10,480 bases of DNA from Lachnospiraceae bacterium. GTDB lineage: Bacteria; Bacillota; Clostridia; Lachnospirales; Lachnospiraceae. The translations under genes and the position numbers were made by a program. The notes below the pieces were generated by a model that saw only the letters and a list, made by a program, of their open reading frames with translations, was not told the DNA's origin and did not search any database. Location: the NCBI GenBank assembly GCA_024697505.1, contig JAILFQ010000056.1, positions 1 through 10,480 on the forward strand. The letters are read 5' to 3'. Below, piece by piece: positions 1-7,992 of the stretch; position 1 is the first letter of the stretch; every line of letters starts with the position of its first letter.

Positions 1-2076
1 AGGGTGGGAAAACATACAGAGTTTAAAGGTGCTATCCACGAGACTTTACAAGGAATGTATCTTCCGGTTAAAACTTTTGAGGCCTATGTTCATCATTTTG
101 GCTATGCCTATAAAAATGACGAAGAAAGGCGAAGAAAGAATGAAAGAAACTATCCAGCTCTTTTAAGAGAGCTGGAAAAGAATCCGGATGATTTACAACT
201 TCGCGCTCAGGTTGCTATGGAAATTGCAACCTTTGACAACGAAAAAGCCTATTCATTTTGTAATGAGACACTTGAAAAATTCTCTGACCGGTCCGAAAAG
301 GCGGGGTTTCAGTATCAGGTGCTGTTAATCTTCAGATTATTTGAGCCTCTTGAGAAGTCTTATGAAGAAGCAGTAGAGATTTACAAAAAATTAACCGGTG
401 AATATAAGCTCTATGAAACCGTGCTGAACGCAATCTCGCTTTTAATGGCCAGACTTTGTATATTAAGAGGAAAAAACGCTGAAGCATACAAGTATGCGGA
501 AGACTACTTTAAAAGTTACAATCGCATAAAAAATGATGAAAGGATAAAGTCTGTGGAGCTTGTGGGAGATATGGCAAGGTACACAGACAGACCGGCATAT
601 CTTGAAATGCTTGAAATAGGCGCATTTTCAGCCGCCGTATCCGGCAGGATAAATAAAGCCTTTGAGTTGTATTCCCGCATGCCGTGGGAAGATAAGGGAT
701 TTGACAGAAGAGATATTCTTGTGAGGTTCTTTTCTCTGGAAAGCAAAAATCCAAGATATGACATAATTTTTGATGTGATAAAAAAAGTAATGCAAAATGA
801 TACCCTTAAGCCGTATTTTTCTGAAATGTTAAGGAAAGAGCCATACATAAAGAACTACGTAAATTTAGCCATGCAGAAGATGAAGGAAGGCTATGTTTAC
901 AGGGAAGAGACAGAAGTGGAAAGCGAAAATGATAATGATAATAAGGAAGTATCATTTGTAAAAAGCGATATAAAGCTTTCCGTTGCCGTTATGGTTTCGA
1001 AAAAGAGCGAAAGCGTTAATAAGTGCCTTGCAAGTATAAATAAGCTTCTTGAGAAGGTTAAGGGAGAACTGATTGTTCTTGATACAAGACCGGAAGACCC
1101 TGAGAGTGCGGGAAAAGAAGCCTTTAAGTATACAGACAAAGTATACGGATTTAACTGGATAAAGAACTTTTCTGCTGCAAGAAATGAGTGTTTAAAGCAT
1201 GTAAATGGTGAATGGTTCTTATTCCTGGATGACGACGAATGGATAGAAGAACCTGAAAAATTTGCGGAATTCTTAAACAAAGAAGAAAGCAAGTACAACT
1301 CTGCTATGTTCAGAGTAAAGAACTATACGGAACAGGGATGTGCTCAAAGCGATGTAATGAGACTCGCAAGAAGAAGCGGAGAGTTACATTTTGAAGGAAG
1401 AGTGCATGAGCAGCTGAAAGGGGTATATGCCCCGTGTGCATATATAGATACCGGCATAGGCCATTCCGGGTACTATTATACTACAAAGGAAGAAGCCATT
1501 AAGCATCAGGAAAGAAACATGGCTCTTCTTGAAGAAGACTTAAAAGATAACCCGTATTCCGAGCAGACCAGAGCACAGATAGTTCAGGAGCTTGTAGCTC
1601 TGGAGGAAACAAGGCGTGCAGGATACGATTTTTGCGTAAACAGCATTTCTTTGTTAAGGGAAAAAGGCCTGCATACAGGTCCTGCATATAACTGGCTCAT
1701 TTCAATGTCTGTAAAAAGCCTTTTGTATCTTGAAAAGTATTATGAATGTATAAAGCAGGCAGAGATAATAGCCGGCGGCTTTATGATCAATGAAACCGCA
1801 GAAATGGTTATTGCCTACTGTCTTGTTCAAGCGGGATCCTGTATAGGAAATTATCCGGTTGTAACAAAAGAAACAGAGGTCTTTATAAATAAAAGAAACT
1901 GGCTTTTAGAGCACGAAACGGAAAGAAACAGGCAGTCTTTTCTGGATAATGTTGAGTTCTTTTCAATGGATATTTTAAAATCTGTTTTGGATGCCGGCAT
2001 AAAAGCGGCAGAGGGAATGAACGATAAAGAGAAGGCGTTAGATTTTAAGACCTTATTGGAGGGTAAAAATGCTTAA
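1..2076 (+). CDS. Multi-unit GT2 glycosyltransferase with TPR-like helical regions (5' end missing)
   Basis: The frame is open from the first base, and the first residues match the end of a GT2 catalytic domain, so the true start lies upstream; the GTG at base 4 is not a credible start. Order seen: the tail of a first GT2 domain (bases 1 to about 120), a helical TPR-like region (about 130-900), an acidic linker rich in Glu, Asp and Asn (about 905-950), a second GT2 domain (about 970-1430), then a second TPR-like region to the end. The second GT2 domain has NFSAARN followed by a DDDEW stretch (bases 1228-1242) that fits the metal- and donor-binding DXD site. Family knowledge: GT2-TPR proteins are cytoplasmic or membrane-associated transferases often found in surface-glycan and flagellin-glycosylation loci. 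The acceptor and sugar cannot be read from the sequence. It overlaps the next gene by 8 bases, so the two are probably translationally coupled. Confidence 0.85.
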   Translation, partial: RVGKHTEFKGAIHETLQGMYLPVKTFEAYVHHFGYAYKNDEERRRKNERNYPALLRELEKNPDDLQLRAQVAMEIATFDNEKAYSFCNETLEKFSDRSEKAGFQYQVLLIFRLFEPLEKSYEEAVEIYKKLTGEYKLYETVLNAISLLMARLCILRGKNAEAYKYAEDYFKSYNRIKNDERIKSVELVGDMARYTDRPAYLEMLEIGAFSAAVSGRINKAFELYSRMPWEDKGFDRRDILVRFFSLESKNPRYDIIFDVIKKVMQNDTLKPYFSEMLRKEPYIKNYVNLAMQKMKEGYVYREETEVESENDNDNKEVSFVKSDIKLSVAVMVSKKSESVNKCLASINKLLEKVKGELIVLDTRPEDPESAGKEAFKYTDKVYGFNWIKNFSAARNECLKHVNGEWFLFLDDDEWIEEPEKFAEFLNKEESKYNSAMFRVKNYTEQGCAQSDVMRLARRSGELHFEGRVHEQLKGVYAPCAYIDTGIGHSGYYYTTKEEAIKHQERNMALLEEDLKDNPYSEQTRAQIVQELVALEETRRAGYDFCVNSISLLREKGLHTGPAYNWLISMSVKSLLYLEKYYECIKQAEIIAGGFMINETAEMVIAYCLVQAGSCIGNYPVVTKETEVFINKRNWLLEHETERNRQSFLDNVEFFSMDILKSVLDAGIKAAEGMNDKEKALDFKTLLEGKNA
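2058..2063 (+). promoter_or_regulatory. Ribosome binding site inside the upstream gene
   Basis: GGAGGG lies 5 bases before the ATG at 2069 and inside the last codons of the upstream glycosyltransferase gene, whose TAA ends at 2076. This fixes the start of the GT2-GT11 fusion gene and suggests translational coupling of the two transferases. Confidence 0.75.
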
Positions 2077-4747
2077 GGATCAGGAAACAGCAAAAAAAAT
2101 ATACGAAATAGCAGAAACTGCCGTTGCCGCAGCCTATGAGATGCTGGATATTATAAGAGCAGGAAATACAACAGGCTACCTTGAGTATTGTGCGGCTCTT
2201 AAAACCATGCTGAAGGCAGATGCAGGTATATATGCTTCTTTAAAGAAAGAGGAAGAGGGGCTTAATACACCGGAAGTTACAGAATCTGTCCTTTGGACTC
2301 TTACAAGAATAGAAGAAAGTGTAAGGCGAGGTAATATTAACTTTGCTGTAACCAAAACGGAATTTGAACTTATTCCTCTTCTTGAAGAATTCAGAGTAAA
2401 CTTCTATTTCTGGGGACTCTGCAAAGGAGACCCTGAAAGAGAAGAGAAGTATTATAAAGAAGATATAAAAAGACTTGCAACTAACAAGTATACAGTAGAA
2501 GCGGAAAAAACAGGCAAGTATAAGTACGACATGAGTATATGCGTTGTTGGCTATAATGAACTTGAATATACAAGAGAATGTGTAGAGAGCCTTATGAAGA
2601 ACCTTCCAAAGGAGGCATCCTACGAACTTATATTCATTAATCACGGCTCAAATGATGGCACAAAAGAGTTCTTTGAACAGTTTAATCCGGATAAGCAGTT
2701 GGATATAAAGGTTAATGGTGGAGGTTTTACAGGCTTTTACAGAATAACGGAGGGAAAGTATACTCTTCTTATAAGCAATGACGTTATGGTTATGAAGAAT
2801 TCTCTTGATAACCTTTATAAATGTGCTATTGCCGATAAAAAGGCTGTTTACTGTGTACCTATGACAACCAATATATCCAATTACCAGTCTCCAAGAGTGA
2901 ATCTTAGTTGTATTGAGGCTGTTAAGGAGTATGCCGAAGAATGTAACAAAGTATCCGACCCGTTAAAATGGGAACGTAGAACTCGCCTTTGCAACCCGAT
3001 AGATATAATAAAAAGTTCTTTTATTGAAGAGACAAAGATGGCATGGTTGTATCAATCCAGGTCCTTTTTCTCATTCCCGGACGACAAGATATCCCTTCTT
3101 GCAAGAAGAGGCGGTTACCATATGTATCTTGTTAAAGATGCCTTTTGTTACCATCATGGCTCTGCAACCATCAGTAAAGAAAAGGCAATTTCAGATCAGA
3201 AGTTTTATGATCAGGGAAGAAAAGATTTTAAGGCATTATTTGGAGTCGATCCATGGTACAGACCGAATTTTTTCCCTTATCTTATGGATGTTTTAAAGCC
3301 TTCAAAAAAAGGCCATGTGGATATACTTTCAGTTGAAAGTGCAGCAGGAGCACAAGGCTTAAAAATAAAGGAAGCGTTAAAGGAAAACGCAGGAAACACA
3401 GATGTGTTCTTTAAGTATAAGTGTTTTAATCCTGCATACGCTGAAGATATTAAAGATGTGGCGGATAGAGCGGAAATAATCTCGAGTGAAAGCGAGATAT
3501 ATGAAGATAAAAAATATGATTACATACTTGTAGAGGATATAAACGGAAGCGTAGAAGCAACAAAACAAATTATACAAAATCTCTTTAATATGCTTAAAGA
3601 GGGAGGAAGGCTTATTATGGGCTTTTCCGGAACTCTTGCCATAGACATGAGAAACCCTTTAAACGAGATAGATAACATAGAATGTGAAAAATGTGTAGAA
3701 GATAAAGAATCTTCGGAAAACAAAACCTTCTACATATATAAGCGCCCGGATGGGAAGGCTAAAAAAGGCCTGAGAATAGTAAGGCTTAACGGAGGACTGG
3801 GAAACCAGTTATACCAGTATGCGTTCGGAAGAGCAATAGAAATTAAAACAGACGAGCGTGTAATATTTGATGATTCTTTCTTCTTTTTAAAAGAAGCAGA
3901 GGGAAGACATAACGGCTATGAATTGGAAAAAATATTCGGAGTAAAGCCAAAACTTCTCAGTAACGAATATTCTAAAGAAGAATGGGCAGAAATTATAAAA
4001 AAAGCAGACGAAGGAAAAAGCATACCGGACATCCTTAAAGAAAGCGGAAAAGATATATTAATGATGGTTGAATTAGATGATATGGAGTTTAAAGGCAATA
4101 AGGTTTATCTTCCTGTAGGCAGTACATCTGCTGTTATACTGGATGTTTGGGCTAAAGCGGTTGGAAACATTTATTACAACGGCTATTGGGTAACTCCTAA
4201 ACCATACGAATTTGCAAGAAAATATCTTTTTAGAGAGCTAAAGTTTAAGCCTCTTATAAAAACAGAAGGAGTACCGATCTTTGTTCTCGAACTGGAAAAA
4301 AGGATAAGGTCTTGTGACAGTGTGGCAGTGCATATAAGAAGAGGAGACTTTATAAAAGCCGGAAGAGCCCTTTCTCCGGAAAAATATGCAATGGCAATAA
4401 GAAAAATGGAAGAATTGCATCCCGGCGGGAATTATTTTGTTTTTTCGGATGATATAGAATGGTGTAAGGAAAACTTTTTAAATCTTGGATTCTCGGAAAT
4501 AATGGGAAGACTTGTGTTTGTTGAGGGCACCTGTGGAAACGGATGGAATTACCTGGACATGCAGCTTATGTCCATGTGTAACAGAATAATCTTTTCCAAT
4601 TCATCATTTGGAAACTGGGCATTTTTCTTGAACGAAATTCCGAAAAGTGTAATAGGAATATATGCAGATACATACATTGCGCTTATAAACAGACCTTCCG
4701 ATCCAAACAGGCCGTTTGAGCTCTCAATAAAAGAAATAAATCTTTAG
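2069..4747 (+). CDS. Fusion glycosyltransferase: GT2 domain plus C-terminal GT11 (alpha-1,2-fucosyltransferase-type) domain
   Basis: The 892-residue protein has four visible parts. Residues 1-150 are mostly helical with no recognised motif. Residues about 153-400 form a GT2 domain: [10 protein letters not shown] at its start, GSNDGT, SNDVMV around D238 as the DXD-like site, PDD at 337-339 and YHHGS at 361-365. Residues about 415-545 look like a Rossmann fold ending in LKEGGRLIM, as in methyltransferases, but with no clear glycine-rich SAM loop. Residues about 567-892 are GT11: [18 protein letters not shown] (572-589), HIRRGD (755-760) and NSSFGNWA (844-851). GT11 enzymes move L-fucose from GDP-fucose, usually in alpha-1,2 linkage, and the GDP-fucose genes follow directly. 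I infer that one polypeptide adds two sugars, one of them fucose. The GT2 donor and the acceptor are unknown. No signal peptide or membrane segment is obvious, so it is probably cytoplasmic. Confidence 0.88.
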   Translation: MLKDQETAKKIYEIAETAVAAAYEMLDIIRAGNTTGYLEYCAALKTMLKADAGIYASLKKEEEGLNTPEVTESVLWTLTRIEESVRRGNINFAVTKTEFELIPLLEEFRVNFYFWGLCKGDPEREEKYYKEDIKRLATNKYTVEAEKTGKYKYDMSICVVGYNELEYTRECVESLMKNLPKEASYELIFINHGSNDGTKEFFEQFNPDKQLDIKVNGGGFTGFYRITEGKYTLLISNDVMVMKNSLDNLYKCAIADKKAVYCVPMTTNISNYQSPRVNLSCIEAVKEYAEECNKVSDPLKWERRTRLCNPIDIIKSSFIEETKMAWLYQSRSFFSFPDDKISLLARRGGYHMYLVKDAFCYHHGSATISKEKAISDQKFYDQGRKDFKALFGVDPWYRPNFFPYLMDVLKPSKKGHVDILSVESAAGAQGLKIKEALKENAGNTDVFFKYKCFNPAYAEDIKDVADRAEIISSESEIYEDKKYDYILVEDINGSVEATKQIIQNLFNMLKEGGRLIMGFSGTLAIDMRNPLNEIDNIECEKCVEDKESSENKTFYIYKRPDGKAKKGLRIVRLNGGLGNQLYQYAFGRAIEIKTDERVIFDDSFFFLKEAEGRHNGYELEKIFGVKPKLLSNEYSKEEWAEIIKKADEGKSIPDILKESGKDILMMVELDDMEFKGNKVYLPVGSTSAVILDVWAKAVGNIYYNGYWVTPKPYEFARKYLFRELKFKPLIKTEGVPIFVLELEKRIRSCDSVAVHIRRGDFIKAGRALSPEKYAMAIRKMEELHPGGNYFVFSDDIEWCKENFLNLGFSEIMGRLVFVEGTCGNGWNYLDMQLMSMCNRIIFSNSSFGNWAFFLNEIPKSVIGIYADTYIALINRPSDPNRPFELSIKEINL

Positions 4748-4766
4748 CCAAAGAAGGAAAGCTAAT

Positions 4767-5699
4767 ATGCTTAATAAAGATTCTAAAATTTATATAGCAG
4801 GCCACAGAGGAATGGCGGGCTCTGCCATAATGAGAAAACTGAAAGAAGCGGGTTATACAAACTTTGTGGGAAGAAGTTCCGGGGAACTGGATCTTAGATG
4901 CCAGGATGCGACAATGAAGTTTTTTGAAGAAGAAAAGCCGGAAATTGTTGTGCTTGCAGCCGCAAAAGTGGGCGGAATAATGGCAAATATGGAATCCCCC
5001 GCAAGCTTTCTTTACGACAACTTAATGATAGAAGCAAACGTAATAGAAGCGGCAAGAAGAACGGGAGTAAAGAAGCTTTTGTTTCTTGGGTCCTCCTGTA
5101 TATACCCGAGACTTTCCCCTCAGCCAATGAAAGAAGAGTACCTGCTGGACGGCAAGGTGGAGCCTACAAACGAAGGCTATGCAATAGCAAAAATTGCGGG
5201 AATGAAGCTTTGCGAGATGTACAACAGACAGTACGGAACAGATTACATTAGCGTAATGCCTTGTAATTTATATGGTTACGGAGATAACTTCGACCCGGTG
5301 CGGTCCCATGTGGTGCCGGCACTTATAAGAAAGTACCACGAAGCAAAAGTATCCGGTGCTGAATCCGTTACGGTGTGGGGAACCGGAAAGGCAAGAAGGG
5401 AACTTCTTTTTACAGATGATATGGCAGATGCCTGTGTTTATCTTCTTGAAAGCTACTCCGGAAACGAATTCTTTAACGTAGGCACAGGAAAAGACGTTTC
5501 CATAGCGGAGCTTGCAAAAACTGTGGCGGAAGTAGTGGGATATGAAGGAAAAACAGAGTTTGACACGAGCAAGCCCGACGGAATGCCCCAGAAACTTATG
5601 GACTGCACAAAACTTGAAAAAGCGGGATGGAAGTATAAAACAGAATTAAAAGAAGGTCTTGCAAAGACCTATGAATGGTTCCTTAAAAACTGCAAGTAA
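4767..5699 (+). CDS. fcl: GDP-L-fucose synthase (GDP-4-keto-6-deoxy-D-mannose 3,5-epimerase/4-reductase)
   Basis: This cytosolic short-chain dehydrogenase/reductase turns GDP-4-keto-6-deoxy-D-mannose into GDP-L-fucose using NADPH. The 310 residues match the family length. The nucleotide-binding loop reads GHRGMAGSA (residues 12-20). The catalytic triad is visible as Ser110 in GSSCIYP, then Tyr138 and Lys142 in YAIAK, and [11 protein letters not shown] is the typical later signature. A GAAGGAA ribosome binding site precedes the ATG, 19 bases after the transferase stop codon. The substrate comes from gmd two genes downstream and the product is the expected donor of the GT11 domain upstream. The homologous ColC enzymes of colitose synthesis use a related 3-deoxy substrate, so a second activity is conceivable given the odd DegT-type neighbour, but the motifs look like an ordinary fucose synthase. 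Confidence 0.95.
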   Translation: MLNKDSKIYIAGHRGMAGSAIMRKLKEAGYTNFVGRSSGELDLRCQDATMKFFEEEKPEIVVLAAAKVGGIMANMESPASFLYDNLMIEANVIEAARRTGVKKLLFLGSSCIYPRLSPQPMKEEYLLDGKVEPTNEGYAIAKIAGMKLCEMYNRQYGTDYISVMPCNLYGYGDNFDPVRSHVVPALIRKYHEAKVSGAESVTVWGTGKARRELLFTDDMADACVYLLESYSGNEFFNVGTGKDVSIAELAKTVAEVVGYEGKTEFDTSKPDGMPQKLMDCTKLEKAGWKYKTELKEGLAKTYEWFLKNCK

Positions 5700-5717
5700 G
5701 CAAAGGAAGGCAAAGAT

Positions 5718-6917
5718 ATGGATAAAATAGGTGTTGGATATGCATCCGTAACAGATATTGAAAAGAAATATGTAATGGATGTGCTTAATAACGAAAGACT
5801 TTCCCAGGGGAAATATGTAGCGGAATTCGAAAAGAAGTTTGCGGCTTTTCACGATAAGAAATACGGTGTAGCCTGCAACAGCGGTACAAGTGCGCTTCAT
5901 CTTGCTCTGGAAACCTTAAAGGAAGTGGATAAGTGGGACGAAAATACAGAAGTTCTGGTTCCTGCAATCACTTTTATTGCAACATCCAACTCCGTAATGC
6001 ATGCAGGCCTTAAGGTAAAATTTGTGGATGTAGAGGAAGACACCTACAATATGAACCCTGATGAAATAGAAAAGCACATTACCGAAAACACACGCTGCAT
6101 TATTCCTGTACATACCTTTGGGATGCCATGTAATATGACGGCAATTATGGAAATAGCAAAGAAGCATAATTTACGAGTTGTTGAAGATTGTGCCGAAGCT
6201 CATTTTGCAAAAATTGACGGTAAGACAATAGGAAGCTTTGGAGACATTTCCGCCTTTTCCACATACGTTGCCCATACAATCACAACCGGTGTTGGCGGTC
6301 TTGTTTTAACAGATAACAGAGAAATGATGGAAATACTTCGTTCTCTTGTGGCTCACGGAAGAGCGTGCACCTGTGAAAGATGCGTTGCCTCTGACGGAAA
6401 AACGGTTTGCCCTAAGAGAATGCAGACAGAAATAGACAGAAGATTTTCTTTTATAAGAATAGGATACAGTTACAGAGTTGGAGAACTGGAAGGAGCCATT
6501 GGCCTCGGCCAGCTCGAGCGTAAAGATGAGATAATGGGTAAAAGGCACGAAAATGCAGAGTATCTTATTAAAGGCCTTGAGAAATACGAAGATCTTTTAC
6601 AGCTTCCAAGACACAAGGAAAATATAGAGCATACATATATGATGTTTCCTATACTTATAAAAAAAGGTTCAGGCCTGGATATGAAGGATATGACAAAGTT
6701 CCTTGAAAAGGCAAATATAGAAACAAGGCCTATGTTGCCGCTTCTTAACCAGCCTATTTATAAAGAAATATTTGGAGATATAGAAAAAGAATATCCGGTT
6801 GCGGAATATATAGACCACAACGGATTTTACATAGGCTGCCACCACGGTCTTACAAAGGAGCAGCTGGACTACCAAATTGCAACTATAGGAGAGTATATTA
6901 AGACGAGGAGGCAGTAA
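5718..6917 (+). CDS. DegT/DnrJ/EryC1/StrS-fold PLP enzyme with His at the lysine position; candidate sugar-nucleotide 3-dehydratase
   Basis: The fold is clear: [12 protein letters not shown] near residues 55-66, EDCAEAH at 156-162, [10 protein letters not shown] at 172-181, TTGVGG at 189-194, and an [24 protein letters not shown] region near 246-265. The residue that forms the Schiff base with PLP in aminotransferases of this family is here His186 ([11 protein letters not shown]). Family knowledge: the same Lys-to-His change marks ColD and RfbH/E1, which remove the sugar C3 hydroxyl through PMP chemistry and do not perform a net transamination. Cysteines at 158, 217, 219, 222 and 231 recall the Fe-S ligands of E1. 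Automatic annotation would probably call this an aminotransferase. Because it lies between fcl and gmd, GDP-4-keto-6-deoxymannose is the likeliest substrate, which would give a ColD-like 3,6-dideoxy product. That substrate is inferred. At 399 residues it is close to ColD and shorter than RfbH. Confidence 0.85.
   Translation: MDKIGVGYASVTDIEKKYVMDVLNNERLSQGKYVAEFEKKFAAFHDKKYGVACNSGTSALHLALETLKEVDKWDENTEVLVPAITFIATSNSVMHAGLKVKFVDVEEDTYNMNPDEIEKHITENTRCIIPVHTFGMPCNMTAIMEIAKKHNLRVVEDCAEAHFAKIDGKTIGSFGDISAFSTYVAHTITTGVGGLVLTDNREMMEILRSLVAHGRACTCERCVASDGKTVCPKRMQTEIDRRFSFIRIGYSYRVGELEGAIGLGQLERKDEIMGKRHENAEYLIKGLEKYEDLLQLPRHKENIEHTYMMFPILIKKGSGLDMKDMTKFLEKANIETRPMLPLLNQPIYKEIFGDIEKEYPVAEYIDHNGFYIGCHHGLTKEQLDYQIATIGEYIKTRRQ
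6905..6911 (+). promoter_or_regulatory. Ribosome binding site for gmd
   Basis: GAGGAGG lies 7 bases before the ATG at 6919, within the last codons of the DegT-fold gene. The stop codon (6915-6917) and the next ATG are separated by one base, so the two genes are probably translationally coupled. This selects 6919 as the gmd start. Confidence 0.75.
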
Positions 6918-6918
6918 A

Positions 6919-7971
6919 ATGTGTAAAGTAGCATTAATTACAGGTATTACGGGGCAGGACGGTTCCTTTCTTGCAGAGTTTTTGCTTGAAAAAGGATACG
7001 AAGTACATGGAATAGTAAGAAGAGCGTCTTCTTCAAATACATCCAGAATAGATCATCTTATAAAAGAAGGCAAACTACATCTTCACGACGGAGACCTTGC
7101 AGACTCTTTGTCAATAATAAGAGTCGTAGATCTTGTAAGACCTACGGAAATATATAATCTGGCTGCTCAGTCCCATGTTCAGGTATCATTTGATGTGCCG
7201 GAGTATTCGGGAGACGTTAATGCCATTGGTGTTTTAAGGATATTGGAGGCTGTAAGAGCGGTCGGGCTTACCGGTAAAACAAAGATTTACCAGGCCTCCA
7301 CTTCAGAACTCTTTGGAAAAGTGGAAGAGGTTCCGCAAAGAGAAACAACTCCTTTCCACCCATACAGCCCTTATGCGGTTGCAAAGCAGTACGGCTACTG
7401 GATGATCAAGGAGTACAGGGAAGCTTACGGAATGTTCGCCGCAAACGGAATACTCTTTAACCACGAATCTGAAAGACGCGGAGAGACCTTTGTTACAAGA
7501 AAGATCACTCTTGCTGCGGGAAGGATAGCAGAAGGTCTGCAGGATCACCTGGAGCTTGGAAATATGGATTCTTTAAGAGACTGGGGATATGCCAAGGACT
7601 ATGTTGAGTGCATGTGGCTGATCCTCCAGCAGGATAAACCGGATGATTATGTTATTGCAACAGGTGTACAACATACGGTAAGAGAGTTTACAACGCTTGC
7701 TTTTAAAGCAAACGGAATTGAGCTGGAGTTTAAGGGGGAAGGTATTAACGAGAAGGGTTACGACAAAAAGACCGGAAAGATGCTTGTTTCAGTAAACGAA
7801 AAGTGGTTTAGGCCTACAGATGTTGTAAACCTTTTGGGGGATCCTACAAAGGCAAAAACAAAGCTTGGTTGGAATCCGCAGAAAACAAGTTACGAAGAAC
7901 TTGTAAATATAATGGCAACACACGACAGAAAACTTGCCAAAAGAGAAAAAGCTCTTGCAGAAATAGACTAA
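6919..7971 (+). CDS. gmd: GDP-mannose 4,6-dehydratase
   Basis: This cytosolic NADP-dependent SDR enzyme converts GDP-D-mannose to GDP-4-keto-6-deoxy-D-mannose, the branch point to GDP-fucose, GDP-perosamine, GDP-rhamnose and GDP-colitose. The 350 residues fit the family. The N-terminal loop GITGQDGS occupies residues 9-16, followed by [15 protein letters not shown], a Gmd hallmark. The active site shows Thr128-Ser129-Glu130 in ASTSELFG and Tyr152/Lys156 in [23 protein letters not shown] and [11 protein letters not shown] are further family signatures. The gene starts one base after the DegT-fold gene ends and is followed by manC, which supplies its substrate. No truncation or unusual active-site residue is seen. 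Confidence 0.96.
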   Translation: MCKVALITGITGQDGSFLAEFLLEKGYEVHGIVRRASSSNTSRIDHLIKEGKLHLHDGDLADSLSIIRVVDLVRPTEIYNLAAQSHVQVSFDVPEYSGDVNAIGVLRILEAVRAVGLTGKTKIYQASTSELFGKVEEVPQRETTPFHPYSPYAVAKQYGYWMIKEYREAYGMFAANGILFNHESERRGETFVTRKITLAAGRIAEGLQDHLELGNMDSLRDWGYAKDYVECMWLILQQDKPDDYVIATGVQHTVREFTTLAFKANGIELEFKGEGINEKGYDKKTGKMLVSVNEKWFRPTDVVNLLGDPTKAKTKLGWNPQKTSYEELVNIMATHDRKLAKREKALAEID

Positions 7972-7992
7972 ATGTAAACAAGGTGGTTTATT

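Noticed and set aside
3024..3296. A 90-codon plus-strand open frame inside the GT2-GT11 gene
   Set aside because: It is out of frame within a continuous, motif-rich gene and has no ribosome binding site or recognisable sequence.
5718..6917. Perosamine synthase (GDP-4-keto-6-deoxymannose 4-aminotransferase)
   Set aside because: The gmd context fits, but the required PLP lysine is replaced by His186, and the cysteine-rich insert is not typical of Per enzymes.
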